Source of the DNA: an uncultured Lachnospiraceae bacterium
GTDB taxonomy: Bacteria > Bacillota > Clostridia > Lachnospirales > Lachnospiraceae
Reading direction: 5' to 3'
Assembly (NCBI GenBank): GCA_947164605.1
Contig: CAMUXE010000008.1
Location: forward strand, 1-64,000
DNA: 64,000 bases
Shown: positions 19,318 to 28,661 of the stretch, in pieces
How the letters are laid out: each line of letters starts with the position of its first letter
Numbering within the stretch: position 1 is the stretch's first letter
The notes under the pieces: generated by a model
What the model saw: the letters and a program-made list of their open reading frames with translations, nothing else
Database searches by the model: none
What the model was told of the DNA's origin: nothing
Made by a program: the position numbers and the translations under genes

Positions 19318-19854
19318 ATGAAGGCTAAATACAAGATTTTCCAAGGCTTTTCGATTGTTTTGGTATTGGTTGCATTAATTGCAAGTATAATTGGTGGAAT
19401 TAATACTGGATTTTAATTTTATTTTATTGTAAGATTATTTATGTTTTTGTTATTATTTTATTACACCCTCTTTGGTTATAAAAAACCACGCGGTAATTTG
19501 CTTAAATATCTTATGATAATATATGCAATGTCGCTATTATCTGAGCTTTATATGGCTGTAAAATTCAATGAGTATCTGAATGTATGTATCTTATCTTTGT
19601 CTATGCTTTTTATTGGCTATATATCTGGTAGGTTGCATAAAATCAATGAGAACTGCTTCTTGGCTATATTGATATTGATTTTACAGTTATTGATTCCAGT
19701 TTTTGTCTTACTGAACGGAACTTCAAAACCAAGCCTGCTTATGTGGATTGTAATCGCAACACCAGCAGTTATTTGGCTCAGCTTGACATGCGCATGTTTA
19801 GTTAGATTTGAGCAGCACAGAGAAGCTGGACTTAAGGATGAAAAAGAAATTTGA
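19318..19854 (+). pseudogene. Membrane protein gene split by an in-frame TAA
   Basis: A ribosome site (TAGGTGG) and ATG at 19318 start MKAKYKIFQGFSIVLVLVAL, which reads 32 residues to a TAA at 19414-19416. The same frame reopens at once (hydrophobic FYFIVRLF) and runs to a stop at 19854, giving 137 residues from ATG 19441 with about four membrane helices. ATG 19441 has no ribosome site. The simplest reading is one membrane protein of about 178 residues cut by a nonsense codon. The alternative is a 32-residue membrane peptide followed by an independent gene that starts poorly. It overlaps the next gene. Confidence 0.55.
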
Positions 19855-20758
19855 AAAATTAGATAAGCTTGAATTTGTTATAGAACATATAATTGTTATT
19901 ACGATAATAATCTTAGCCTTTTCCTTTAACATTATGAATTATAATAGGATTGAAGGCTTAGCGCAGGTTAAGAATTCTATCTTAAATCAGGAAAATCAGG
20001 ATTCAAAAGCCACATATCATGGGGCTTGGCATGAGACACTTGATATAAAAAAAGGTGATGAGACTATTGAAGGAGTTTTCTATACAGCTGAGGGACAGGG
20101 GCCAATGCCTACTGTTATACTCTGCCATGGTTTTGGCGTGAGCAGTGACTTTTATGATCAGTATGTAGAAAAGTACCAGAAAGCTGGTTTTAATACCTAT
20201 GCCTTTAACTTCGTAAATGGTGGTTACAAGGATAGTGTGGAAGACATGTCGATTTTAACAGAAGCAGATGATTTAGAGTTGGTTTATGAAAGGCTTTGTG
20301 AATTTGAAAAAGTCGACAGCGAGAAGATTTTCATAGTGGGAGAGAGCCAGGGAGGCCTGGTTGCAACCTATGTTGGAAGTCAGTTGAAGGATAAGATTCG
20401 AGGTTTGATTTTGCTCTATCCGGCATATGAGATACAGGATGACATCAAAACCAGAACTAATCCGGACAATGATATGGATCCCCTCAATTTCCTGGGTTGG
20501 AAGATATCACCTATATACAATTCTGACGGACTTTCTTTTGATGTCTATGACATAATGTCAGATTATCAGGGCCAAACCTTGATTTTACAGGGTGACGATG
20601 ATGAGATAGTTCCTATGGAATATGCTAAAAGAGCAGCAGACGAGTTTGAAAATGCCAAACTTGTAATATATGAAGGCGCAGGCCATGGATGGGCCGACGG
20701 TGAGTTTAAGGACCAGGCCATCAAAGATTCAATTGAATTTATAGGAAATAATATATAA
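19838..20758 (+). CDS. Membrane-anchored alpha/beta hydrolase
   Basis: A 306-residue protein with one N-terminal membrane helix (IIVITIIILAFSFNI) and an outward or surface serine hydrolase domain of the S9/BAAT-like fold. HGFG is the oxyanion region, GESQGG holds the nucleophile Ser, LQGDDDEIVP the Asp and GAGHGW the His. Likely substrates are esters, acyl groups or peptides. None is indicated. ATG 19838 is chosen over TTG 19808. Both overlap the end of the preceding membrane frame, suggesting co-translation with it. A strong terminator follows. Confidence 0.87.
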   Translation: MKKKFEKLDKLEFVIEHIIVITIIILAFSFNIMNYNRIEGLAQVKNSILNQENQDSKATYHGAWHETLDIKKGDETIEGVFYTAEGQGPMPTVILCHGFGVSSDFYDQYVEKYQKAGFNTYAFNFVNGGYKDSVEDMSILTEADDLELVYERLCEFEKVDSEKIFIVGESQGGLVATYVGSQLKDKIRGLILLYPAYEIQDDIKTRTNPDNDMDPLNFLGWKISPIYNSDGLSFDVYDIMSDYQGQTLILQGDDDEIVPMEYAKRAADEFENAKLVIYEGAGHGWADGEFKDQAIKDSIEFIGNNI

Positions 20759-20795
20759 TTGCATTAAGTGGATTATAGGCATTATTCCCCCAATA

Positions 20796-20843
20796 AAAGC
20801 AGTCATCTCCTAATTCTCATGAATTAGGGGGTGACTGCTTTTT
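20796..20843 (+). terminator. Terminator after the alpha/beta hydrolase gene
   Basis: A long stem (AAAAGCAGTCA..CTAATTC with GAATTAG..TGACTGCTTTT) is followed by T residues. The gene on the other strand ends some 130 nt further on. Confidence 0.88.
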
Positions 20844-20923
20844 AAAATGAAATTTACTTTTCTTTGTATTAAGGCCTGAATCAGAGAAAAAGGACTGTGT
20901 GCTATCCTTTATGAAAAATAGTG

Positions 20924-21000
20924 GGATGAATCAATTTTTTACACTGGATAAATCAATTTTTTTTCAAATGATAAATCATTTTTTTTCACAGGATAAATCA
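20924..21000. repeat. Four imperfect 21-24-bp repeats across a stop codon
   Basis: The unit reads GGATAAATCAATTTTTTTTC plus 2-4 variable bases. Two and a half units lie downstream of the stop of the minus-strand HD/kinase gene and the last lies inside its 3' end. The stop codon TGA (20976-20978 on the minus strand) is part of the unit. Confidence 0.75.
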
Positions 21001-22460
21001 AGGTAGTATTTTATTTTATCTAAAATAAAAGCTCTTTTTTCTTGGTCTTTTTCTGAGAGGTCAGATCCCTTCTTGTAGACACGTCTGAGTAAGCGGCAAT
21101 AATCGAGCATGGCAATTAGGTTTAAAGCCTTGTCTTTTTCTGCTAAATCCCAGTCTTTAAAGTATTCTGATACAAAGGCCTCGTAGAAAGACAGGGCTAT
21201 TTTTTCATCAAAATTGTTGAATTTGCAGGAAGTTTCTCTATCTGTCTCATAAAAGCCAAGGTAGGTCATGTGCAGGGTAATCAGTTCTAATATTGGATTA
21301 CCGCTTGAAAGCCTGTCTAAATCGATGAGCATAGGCTCATCACCTTGAATCATAACATTGGCCGCGTGAAAATCACCATGTATAAGGCTCTTGCCCTTTG
21401 GCAATTTATCGAGGATTTCATGGACTTGCTTGGCGAGTTCTGTATCAAAGAGGCCTAGTCCCTGATCAATCCAAGCTTTTACTTCTTCTCTATAATCAGG
21501 CAAATCCCAGTCTTCAGTTGATATCTGATGAATATTTAGGGCCAGTCTGGCCATGATTTGGGCATAGTGTTCTAAGCTGGAAGGCTGCTTGGCAATTTTT
21601 TGGCTTATAGTGCTGACATCAAGGAGCTCATACATAGCACCATAATTGGCTCCAACTGAAACAATACCGAAGGATATTGCGGTTGGAAGGCCAGCGATAA
21701 AGGCCTTCTTGGCCAATTTGTTTTCTCTTTCTATGTCCTTGTAGGTGTTATTCTTGTTATAGAGTTTGATGACAAGCTCATCATTGTAGCGGTAGACATC
21801 GCCCTTAGCTCCCTTGCCAATGAGCTCACAGCCATCAAGCTTGTATTCTTTGAATTTTTGATAGCGCTCCTTGTAGGAGGCAATAGTGCCAGGCCAGAGA
21901 TAGTTTATGTTATAGACAAACTCCTTGTAGGCGGCGGTTCGATTTAGATCAAACTCTAAAATCTCAGCTATAGAATTGTAATACCAACGATGCATCTGTG
22001 GGTCACTCTGATGAAAATTACTCCAGAGGTCCTGGCCTAAGATATTGTAGTAGTTGACCATGGACCTGATATTGGACAATTTGTCAGCCAACCAGAGCCT
22101 TTTAACATCAATATCCTGGTTTTGCCTAAGATACTTGATAGAGTCTTCCTTCCTTTTCTTCCAAGTGGCAGATTTGTCATCGTTTTTGCTCTTGGCTTCA
22201 GTTTCACTGGCTACTAGAGCTGCAACGCGGTCGCCAAATTCTTTCCTGATTTCTTCAAGGCTTGTATCGGTACCCTCAACTACGTCATGGAGGAGACCGG
22301 CGCTGATAACTTCTGTGTCATCTGTCATAGTCGACAGAATATGGGCAACCTCAAGAGGGTGGAGGATGTATGGTGCGTGAGATATCTTTCTTAGCTGGCC
22401 ACTGTGTTTATGTGTGGCATAAATAATGGCTTTATCCAGTAGTTTTGTTGAGTCTTGCAT
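20976..22460 (-). CDS. RelA/SpoT-type HD hydrolase fused to an aminoglycoside-phosphotransferase-like kinase
   Basis: A 494-residue cytoplasmic fusion. Residues 1-175 form an HD phosphohydrolase of the MESH1/SpoT type: HKHSGQLRK, PYILHPLEVA, GLLHDVVEGT and LADKLSNIRS provide the metal and nucleotide-binding residues. Residues of about 215-490 form an APH/choline-kinase-like domain: GCELIGKGAKGDVYRY (nucleotide loop), LVIKLYN (Lys), LIHGDFHAANV (catalytic Asp) and LIDLDR (metal Asp). The start is ATG 22460 behind GGAGGTG. An in-frame TTG twelve bases upstream overlaps the ribosome site. Known family activity of the first domain is hydrolysis of (p)ppGpp or a related nucleotide. The substrate of the kinase is unknown. 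It is a single-gene unit. Confidence 0.88.
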   Translation of the reverse strand: MQDSTKLLDKAIIYATHKHSGQLRKISHAPYILHPLEVAHILSTMTDDTEVISAGLLHDVVEGTDTSLEEIRKEFGDRVAALVASETEAKSKNDDKSATWKKRKEDSIKYLRQNQDIDVKRLWLADKLSNIRSMVNYYNILGQDLWSNFHQSDPQMHRWYYNSIAEILEFDLNRTAAYKEFVYNINYLWPGTIASYKERYQKFKEYKLDGCELIGKGAKGDVYRYNDELVIKLYNKNNTYKDIERENKLAKKAFIAGLPTAISFGIVSVGANYGAMYELLDVSTISQKIAKQPSSLEHYAQIMARLALNIHQISTEDWDLPDYREEVKAWIDQGLGLFDTELAKQVHEILDKLPKGKSLIHGDFHAANVMIQGDEPMLIDLDRLSSGNPILELITLHMTYLGFYETDRETSCKFNNFDEKIALSFYEAFVSEYFKDWDLAEKDKALNLIAMLDYCRLLRRVYKKGSDLSEKDQEKRAFILDKIKYYLDLSCEKK

Positions 22461-22592
22461 AGGCACCTCCAAGTATAAAGATAATATAAGCTTAACATTT
22501 TGCCTATCAAAATCAAGAAATTTTGGTTTACAGGGGAATTTTTTTTTGCTAAGATTTACAATTGCGGAAAATTTTGAAAAAGAGGTCTCTTT

Positions 22593-23222
22593 GTGAAAGT
22601 TTTAAAATGTCTGATATCCTCAATTCTTGCAGGATTATCAATAGGATTCGGTGGTATAGCCTACTTGTCAGTCGATAATAAACTGGTAGGAGCTATATTC
22701 TTTACTATAGGTTTATTCTTAGTTTGTTCTTTTGGATACAATCTATATACAGGAAAAGTCTGTTACATATTTGATAATGACATAAAATACACTTTAAACC
22801 TGATTACAATAGTAGCTGGAAATTTGATAGGAACATTTATCATGGGTAAGGCTATTTTATTTACTCGCTTTGGTGCTGATATTGGAAAGAGAGCAGAGAG
22901 CCTTTGCAATACCAAGTTAAATGATACTTATCTTAGTCTCTTTATCTTGGGAATATTGTGTGATGTGATGATTTACATAGCTGTTGAGGGATATAGTAAA
23001 ATCAACTATGAGTTAGGAAAGTACCTGGCTCTTGTCTTTGGCGTTGTAGTCTTTATTCTGGGCGGTTTCGAGCATTGTATTGCAGATATGTTCTACTTCA
23101 GTGCCGCATCTATGTGGAGTGTGAATGCTGCTATACGAGTATTTGTCATACTTCTGGGAAATGCTGTAGGTGGAGTACTTATGCCACTTTTAAGAAGGGC
23201 AGCCAGACAAGAAAATAAATAA
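22593..23222 (+). CDS. Formate/nitrite transporter family channel
   Basis: A 209-residue membrane protein with six hydrophobic helices. The family patterns GGIAYLS, GNLIGTF and FEHCIADMFYFSAASMW are visible. It belongs to the FNT pentameric anion channels that carry formate, nitrite or hydrosulfide. Which ion cannot be told, although formate is plausible in a fermenting anaerobe. It is at the short end of the family (usually 250-280 residues). The start is a GTG preceded by AGAGG. A terminator follows, so it is likely monocistronic. Confidence 0.88.
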   Translation: MKVLKCLISSILAGLSIGFGGIAYLSVDNKLVGAIFFTIGLFLVCSFGYNLYTGKVCYIFDNDIKYTLNLITIVAGNLIGTFIMGKAILFTRFGADIGKRAESLCNTKLNDTYLSLFILGILCDVMIYIAVEGYSKINYELGKYLALVFGVVVFILGGFEHCIADMFYFSAASMWSVNAAIRVFVILLGNAVGGVLMPLLRRAARQENK

Positions 23223-23235
23223 TAAAAAGAAGACA

Positions 23236-23270
23236 AAATCTTGAATCTTGATTGGATTCAAGATTTTTTT
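23236..23270 (+). terminator. Terminator after the FNT channel gene
   Basis: The stem AAATCTTGAATC / GATTCAAGATTT encloses a 7-nt loop and is followed by seven T. Confidence 0.9.
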
Positions 23271-23378
23271 GTGCAAAAATTGTGTATACGTGCTCATTTT
23301 TGAATGATTGTGTGGTATAATAATTGTAGTTTTATTTACAGTATTATTTACACAAATTATTGAGTGGAGGATTTTACT

Positions 23379-24842
23379 ATGTTAGAAAAACATGAAAAAA
23401 GGGCTGCCAATGGAATGGCAATAGTGTATGTAGTGATGAGTATTGCTATCCTGATGGGCTTGAGCATGCAATTTATTTTTTCCGAAGATGTAAGCAAATC
23501 GACAACTTTAATACCTATAATCATATGCATATTGGTTTTTATTGCAAGCTTTATAATCAAAAAGCTTGTCAGTGCTGATAAGTATATTCTTGCAATGTCA
23601 GTACTTTTCCCAATCGTGTATTCAACAATGCTTTTGACAACCAACACAGGATATTCATATGTGTATATGTTCCCATTCCTCTTAGTTTTGGTTATCTCGC
23701 TCAATGACAGGGCAGTATATATTTCTGATGCCTTATTCCTTCTTGTAAACTTAATCATGGCAGGAAAGATAATAAAGTCATCAAGTGATTTTAAATTAGT
23801 TATGGAATCCGTATTGATTGAAATTATCGTATCTGTCCTTGCTATGGTAAGCTCGATTATGGTTATCAAGGCCTTAAAGACATTTGTAAAAGAATCGGTT
23901 GATGAAGTAAAGACATTTACAGCTAAGAATGAAGAGACATCTGCAAAAATTATAGATATAGCTGTCAATGTCAATAAAGAGATGAGTGAGATAGACTCTA
24001 TGATTGACAAGGTAACAGATTCTATGACAACACTCAATGCCTCTATATCAGAAATAACAGAGGCTATAGCAAACAACTCTGAGGCTATTTCAGATCAGAC
24101 CGGTGAGACTAGAGCTATTCAGGATGTTATCGACGTGACAAGCGAGAAAGCAAACGACATTAAAGCTATCACTGATAAGGCGCTTGAGCTCGTTGCCAGC
24201 GGTGTAGATAGTATGAGAAACTTAAATGAGTCAGTATTGAAGACAATTGAGTCTAGTAAGGATATGACAGAGTCTTCACAGCGCTTGACAGAAAAGTCAG
24301 ATGAGGTTAGAAATATCACTGATTTGATTCTCAATATTTCTTCACAGACTAATCTCCTGGCCTTGAATGCGTCGATTGAGGCTGCCAGAGCAGGTGAGGC
24401 AGGCAAAGGATTTGCCGTGGTTGCAGACGAGATAAGAAATCTTGCTGAACAGACAAAGAATGCAACAGGAGATATCACAAAGATTCTTGATGAGCTTTCA
24501 GTTGATGCAGCAGATCTTTCTGAAAGAGTTTCGGACAATGCTAAGGTTTCCGAGGAGGCTAGCCAGTCAGTTAGATACGTTGACGAGAAGTTAGAAGGAA
24601 TCAAGAAGATTACTGATAATCTTGCGTCAGATATGGAAGAGATGAGTGAGATGATTGAACAGCTCATGAAATCTAACAATACAATCGTTGATTCAGTCAG
24701 CACACTTTCTGCAAGTGGTCAGCAGATTACAGCTAGTACAGAAGAGGCAGCGGCAGTCAGTGACAGCAATGTAGCTATAATTCAAGACTTTGCAGCAAAG
24801 GTTAGAAGTGTATCAGGCCAGATGGCTGAATTGAGACAGTGA
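23379..24842 (+). CDS. Methyl-accepting chemotaxis protein
   Basis: A 487-residue receptor. About six hydrophobic helices in the first 175 residues form a membrane sensor with almost no periplasmic domain. I see no clear HAMP domain. The long cytoplasmic coiled coil ends in the signalling tip [20 protein letters not shown] followed by NLAEQTKNA, the CheA/CheW contact region. The start is ATG 23379, eight bases after GTGGAGG. It senses an unknown, probably membrane-related or intracellular, cue. It shows that the organism is chemotactic and thus probably flagellated. It is alone, bracketed by terminators. Confidence 0.95.
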   Translation: MLEKHEKRAANGMAIVYVVMSIAILMGLSMQFIFSEDVSKSTTLIPIIICILVFIASFIIKKLVSADKYILAMSVLFPIVYSTMLLTTNTGYSYVYMFPFLLVLVISLNDRAVYISDALFLLVNLIMAGKIIKSSSDFKLVMESVLIEIIVSVLAMVSSIMVIKALKTFVKESVDEVKTFTAKNEETSAKIIDIAVNVNKEMSEIDSMIDKVTDSMTTLNASISEITEAIANNSEAISDQTGETRAIQDVIDVTSEKANDIKAITDKALELVASGVDSMRNLNESVLKTIESSKDMTESSQRLTEKSDEVRNITDLILNISSQTNLLALNASIEAARAGEAGKGFAVVADEIRNLAEQTKNATGDITKILDELSVDAADLSERVSDNAKVSEEASQSVRYVDEKLEGIKKITDNLASDMEEMSEMIEQLMKSNNTIVDSVSTLSASGQQITASTEEAAAVSDSNVAIIQDFAAKVRSVSGQMAELRQ

Positions 24843-24878
24843 TAGCTATTATAGCTGATTAGACAGTAGAGTAATTAC

Positions 24879-24918
24879 AGGCAAAACATACTGGGATTGA
24901 GTGTGTTTTGCCTTTTTT
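24879..24918 (+). terminator. Terminator after the chemoreceptor gene
   Basis: AGGCAAAACA pairs with TGTTTTGCCT across a 15-nt loop and is followed by six T. Confidence 0.88.
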
Positions 24919-24932
24919 ATGGAGGAAGAAAA

Positions 24933-25925
24933 ATGAATTTTAAAGAATTAAAGTTAGAAGAAATCAAGGGCTTAAAAATAGGACATGCCAGCAATGATGA
25001 GGCCAAGACTGGGGTTACAGTTCTTTATTTTGAGAATGGCGGAGTAGGTGGTGTTGATGTGAGCGGTGGAGGTCCAGCTTCAAGGGAGACTCCGCTTTTA
25101 TCACCTATCACTGCTGACAACAAGCTCAATGCCGTCGTTTTGTCTGGAGGTTCAGCATATGGTCTGGCTGCCAGTGATGGAGTTATGACAGCTTTTGAGG
25201 AGGCTGGAATAGGCTTTGAAACTGGATTTGCAAAGGTACCCTTGGTGTGTCAGTCATGTATTTATGACTTATCATATGGTGCAGCAGATGTGAGACCTGA
25301 CAAGGCAATGGGGTATGAGGCCTGCAAGAAGGCCTTGGAGGCTACTGATTCTCGCCAGGGTAATGTGGGAGCTGGCGCAGGTGCCAGTGTTGGAAAGATA
25401 TATGGAATGAAAGCGGCGGATAAAGCAGGACTTGGCACCTATTTCTGTGGATGCAATCAAATACCTGGTTTTTATATAGGTGCAATTGTCGTGGTCAATG
25501 CTTTTGGGGACATATACGACCCTGACAGCCATGAAAAGATAGCAGGAGCCCACAATGCAGAGCGCACAGAATTTAGATCTACAAAAGAGGGAATGTATGA
25601 TGACTTTCTTCCTAGAAATGCCTTCACTGCTAATACTACAATCGGTGCTATAGTTACCAATGCAAGTTTCAATAAGGCACAGATGAATAAGATTGCTTCA
25701 ATGGCTAGAAATGCATATGCAAGGTGTATAGATCCGGTTGGAACCATGCTTGATGGTGATACTATTTATGCGGTATCAGTGGAAAGCAAAGAAATTGAAT
25801 CTCCTATCCTTGATATAAATTTTGTCGGCAGTCTTGCTGCTGATGTTATGGGACAGGCGATTAAAAATGCGATTCTTAATTCAAAAATAAGCGATGAGGA
25901 GTATTTATCTAATATTAAGGCTTGA
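24933..25925 (+). CDS. P1-family (DmpA-type) aminopeptidase
   Basis: A 330-residue N-terminal-nucleophile hydrolase of peptidase family S58. Recognisable blocks are KIGHASNDEAKTGVTVLYFE, SGGGPASRETPLL, VVLSGGSAYGL, GAGAGASVGK and TANTTIGAIVTNA. In this family the chain cuts itself just before the nucleophile, which should lie in the NTTIGAIVTNA block. The family acts on D-amino acid amides, beta-peptides or unknown small substrates. The start is ATG 24933 behind GGAGGAAG. The longer frame beginning at TTG 24897 runs through the upstream terminator and is unlikely. It probably has its own promoter. Confidence 0.88.
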   Translation: MNFKELKLEEIKGLKIGHASNDEAKTGVTVLYFENGGVGGVDVSGGGPASRETPLLSPITADNKLNAVVLSGGSAYGLAASDGVMTAFEEAGIGFETGFAKVPLVCQSCIYDLSYGAADVRPDKAMGYEACKKALEATDSRQGNVGAGAGASVGKIYGMKAADKAGLGTYFCGCNQIPGFYIGAIVVVNAFGDIYDPDSHEKIAGAHNAERTEFRSTKEGMYDDFLPRNAFTANTTIGAIVTNASFNKAQMNKIASMARNAYARCIDPVGTMLDGDTIYAVSVESKEIESPILDINFVGSLAADVMGQAIKNAILNSKISDEEYLSNIKA

Positions 25926-25970
25926 TAGTAGAGTGAAATTCAAGGCTTGATGGCAGAATGAAATGCAAGG
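25917..25970 (+). repeat. Two 25-bp imperfect repeats starting at the stop codon
   Basis: Unit one (AAGGCTTGATAGTAGAGTGA...) includes the last two codons and stop of the P1 peptidase gene. Unit two (25942-25966) repeats it with four substitutions, and a third copy begins with AAGG. Confidence 0.8.
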
Positions 25971-25999
25971 TTTTTGCTATGTGAATTAAGGCTTAAATG

Positions 26000-26035
26000 C
26001 AAAAAAAGAAGAGTTTTAAAACCCTTCTTTTTTTC
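26000..26035. terminator. Bidirectional terminator between convergent genes
   Basis: The stem AAAAAAAGAAG.GTTTT / AAAAC.CTTCTTTTTTT has one mismatch and A/T tracts on both sides. It overlaps the last codons of the minus-strand thioesterase and could serve both genes. Confidence 0.65.
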
Positions 26036-26525
26036 GAAATTTGCGGTTTTCTCGTCTCAGTTTTGCTGATTCATTTTCGGCGCGCTCGCCTTCATTCTCG
26101 AATTCGATATCATAAGGGATTCGAGCAGGCTTTCCGTCATCACCTATGCATACATAGGTGAGATAGGCTCTGTTGATTGGATTCCTAAAACCATTTAGGT
26201 CCTCAACATAGGTATCAACGCGAATTTCCATAGATGAATTGCCGACATAAGTGATCTTGGCGACCAAAACAACGAGCTCATTGAGATAGGCTCCGCGTTT
26301 AAATTCAAGATTATCTATGGAGGCAGTAGTGACCATGCCACCACAGTGACGTATTGCAGTCATGGCACCAATTTCATCAATCCAACCAAGCAGGGTGCCA
26401 CCGTAGAGACGGCCAGCTCCGTTTATATCCTGGTATCTAAGAATATGAATTGATTCAGTTTTTGAGTAGCTTACAGGCCTGGTTGGCCTTTCAGCATTTT
26501 GTGGCTTTATTGTATTTTCAGTCAT
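26016..26525 (-). CDS. Acyl-CoA thioesterase, hotdog fold
   Basis: A 169-residue cytoplasmic hydrolase of the YciA/ACOT-type hotdog family that cleaves acyl-CoA thioesters. Family features are DINGAGRLYGGTLLGWIDEI (the catalytic helix with Asp), a central MVTTASIDNLEFKRG strand and AKITYVGNSSMEIRVDTYVE. The C-terminus is a charged helix (RRENRKFRKKEGF). A GAAAGG site precedes the ATG. It is convergent with the P1 peptidase gene and divergent from the acyl-CoA ligase 400 bp away, an arrangement that may balance acyl-CoA pools. Confidence 0.88.
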   Translation of the reverse strand: MTENTIKPQNAERPTRPVSYSKTESIHILRYQDINGAGRLYGGTLLGWIDEIGAMTAIRHCGGMVTTASIDNLEFKRGAYLNELVVLVAKITYVGNSSMEIRVDTYVEDLNGFRNPINRAYLTYVCIGDDGKPARIPYDIEFENEGERAENESAKLRRENRKFRKKEGF

Positions 26526-26664
26526 AAAAAACCTTTCAAAATAAAATTAGAAAATGTTGCAAGTCCAAGCTGATTAAAGATGGAATCTAATAGATTATAG
26601 CATTGAATTCGAATTTAAGTCAAAAAAAGCAAATTAAGAAGCAAATCAAGAAAAGGAGGCCTAT

Positions 26665-26871
26665 ATGAGAATGATTAAAAGAAAAGAAGGTCAGCTTGCC
26701 TTGGTAACTTTGATATCAAGGGCAAATTGCCAGTTAATATACCAAAATACGATATGGTAAGCGCAAGCTTTACTGACAGCATCATCTATCCAAGTGGCTG
26801 GGGCTTTTTGATTTCGATAAAATGCAGTGAATTAGGCATTTTCTCTTTATTTTTCGCGTCAAATGTTTTAT
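26665..26871 (+). pseudogene. Short gene remnant
   Basis: AAAAGGAGG and ATG at 26665 start MRMIKRKEGQLALVTLISRA, which soon ends. The adjacent frame reads FDIKGKLPVNIPKYDMVSAS then FTDSIIYPSGWGFLISI, which looks like coding sequence. A frameshift thus separates a good start from a protein-like continuation. I do not recognise the parent family. This relic fills most of the 26526-26927 gap. Confidence 0.45.
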
Positions 26872-26927
26872 AATTGATACACTAATATGTAAAAAATGCA
26901 CAAAAATCTATGGAGGTTTTTACAAAT

Positions 26928-28574
26928 ATGCCAATTACAGACTTATTGGAGAAAAATGCGAAGCTTTACGGAAAAGAAGTTGCGCTAGTTGAGTTAAATC
27001 CTGAGATGAAGGAGACTAGAAGAATCACATGGAAGGATTACTCCCTCATACAGCAGACAGAAGACAGGGCTTATCGTCATGAGATTACATGGGGAGTATT
27101 TGACGAGAAGGCCAATCGTGTGGCTCACATGCTCTTAGAAAAGGGAGTCGAAAAGGGAGATAAGGTTGCAATTCTTATGATGAATTGCCTTGAATGGCTG
27201 CCTATATATTTTGGTATATTAAAGGTTGGAGCTATTGCAGTTCCTTTCAACTTCAGATACTCATCAGATGAAATTGAGTATTGCCTGGATTTGGCAGATG
27301 TCAGTGTTCTTTTCTTTGGAACTCAGTTTATAGGTAGACTTGAGACCATAGAAGAAAAGATATGCAAGGGTAGACTCTTAATTTATGTGGGTGAGGCTTG
27401 CCCAACATTTGCCGAGAACTATCTTGAGATGGTCCAGGATTGTTCAAGCCAGCCACCACTCATACCTTTGAGCGATGACGATTATGCTGCTATCTACTTT
27501 TCTAGTGGAACAACAGGCTTTCCTAAGGCAATCCTTCACAAGCATAGATCCCTAACTCAGTCAGCAATAATGGAGCAGAAGCATCATCTTCAGACCCATG
27601 ATGATGTATTTTTGTGTATTCCACCTCTATATCACACTGGGGCTAAGATGCACTGGTTTGGCAGCTTGATATCTGGCTCTAAGGCAGTTCTTTTAAAGGG
27701 AACAAGCCCTGAGGTTATCATGAAAGCTGTGTCAGATGAGAAGTGCTCAATTGTCTGGCTTCTTGTGCCTTGGGCTCAAGATATACTTGATGCCATAGAC
27801 AGAGGAGATATTAAACTTGAAAAATATGAGCTTTCACAGTGGAGGCTTATGCACATAGGTGCACAGCCAGTTCCACCTTCACTTATAAAGCATTGGAAGG
27901 AATACTTCCCTAATCACCAGTATGATACTAATTATGGCTTGTCAGAGTCCACAGGTCCTGGATGTGTACATTTGGGAATAGGTCATGAAGATAAGATTGG
28001 AGCTATTGGTATTCCTGGCTTTAACTGGCAGACCAAGATTGTCGATGAGAATGGCAATGAGGTTGAAGAGGGCAAAGAAGGCGAGCTCTGTGTCAAGGGT
28101 CAGGGAGTAATGGAGTGCTATTACAAGAATCCTGAGGCTTCTGCCGAGGTTCTTCCTGGCGATGGTTGGTTGAAGACAGGAGATGTGGCAATTCAGGACA
28201 AGGATGGTTTTATCTTCCTTGTTGACAGAAAGAAGGATGTAATTGTATCAGGTGGTGAGAACCTTTATCCAGTACAGATTGAGGACTTCTTAAGAGGAAA
28301 TGATAAGATCAATGATGTTGCGGTAATAGGACTTCCTGATAAGAGATTGGGCGAGATTGCCGGTGCAATCATTCAACTGAAGGATGGCGTTACAGCTAGT
28401 GAGGAAGAAATCAATGAATTCTGCTTAGGTTTGCCAAGATATAAGAGACCTAAGAAGATTATTTTCGCAGAGGTCCCAAGAAACGCTACAGGTAAGATTG
28501 AGAAGCCAAAGCTTAGAAAAATTTATGGTGCCGACAAGTTGGTAGCCCAGGAAATTGATGCTATAGAGAAGTAA
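26928..28574 (+). CDS. Acyl-CoA synthetase (AMP-forming ligase)
   Basis: A 548-residue adenylate-forming enzyme that activates a carboxylic acid, probably a fatty acid, to its CoA thioester. Motifs are YFSSGTTGFPKAILHKH (ATP loop), YGLSEST (A5), GDGWLKTGDVA (A7), DRKKDVIVSGGENLYP (hinge) and PRNATGKIEKPKLR (catalytic Lys near the end). Compared with family members the N-terminal region carries an insert around residue 35-55 (TEDRAYRHEITWGVF). The start at ATG 26928 follows TGGAGG. A TATAAT (26870-26875) upstream could be the -10 element. A terminator follows at once, so it is monocistronic. Confidence 0.9.
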   Translation: MPITDLLEKNAKLYGKEVALVELNPEMKETRRITWKDYSLIQQTEDRAYRHEITWGVFDEKANRVAHMLLEKGVEKGDKVAILMMNCLEWLPIYFGILKVGAIAVPFNFRYSSDEIEYCLDLADVSVLFFGTQFIGRLETIEEKICKGRLLIYVGEACPTFAENYLEMVQDCSSQPPLIPLSDDDYAAIYFSSGTTGFPKAILHKHRSLTQSAIMEQKHHLQTHDDVFLCIPPLYHTGAKMHWFGSLISGSKAVLLKGTSPEVIMKAVSDEKCSIVWLLVPWAQDILDAIDRGDIKLEKYELSQWRLMHIGAQPVPPSLIKHWKEYFPNHQYDTNYGLSESTGPGCVHLGIGHEDKIGAIGIPGFNWQTKIVDENGNEVEEGKEGELCVKGQGVMECYYKNPEASAEVLPGDGWLKTGDVAIQDKDGFIFLVDRKKDVIVSGGENLYPVQIEDFLRGNDKINDVAVIGLPDKRLGEIAGAIIQLKDGVTASEEEINEFCLGLPRYKRPKKIIFAEVPRNATGKIEKPKLRKIYGADKLVAQEIDAIEK

Positions 28575-28579
28575 GATTA

Positions 28580-28610
28580 ATCCCACCGACTGACTGTTGG
28601 TGGGATTTTT
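28580..28610 (+). terminator. Terminator after the acyl-CoA synthetase gene
   Basis: ATCCCACC pairs with GGTGGGAT and is followed by five T. Confidence 0.85.
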
Positions 28611-28661
28611 GACTGATTGAAAAATTAATATTAATATTAGGATTAAAAAAGGAGATTTGTT

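Noticed and set aside
23357-24703. Long minus-strand frames opposite the chemoreceptor gene
   Set aside because: Codon composition is that of an antisense shadow, and the chemoreceptor frame has clear domain motifs and a ribosome site.
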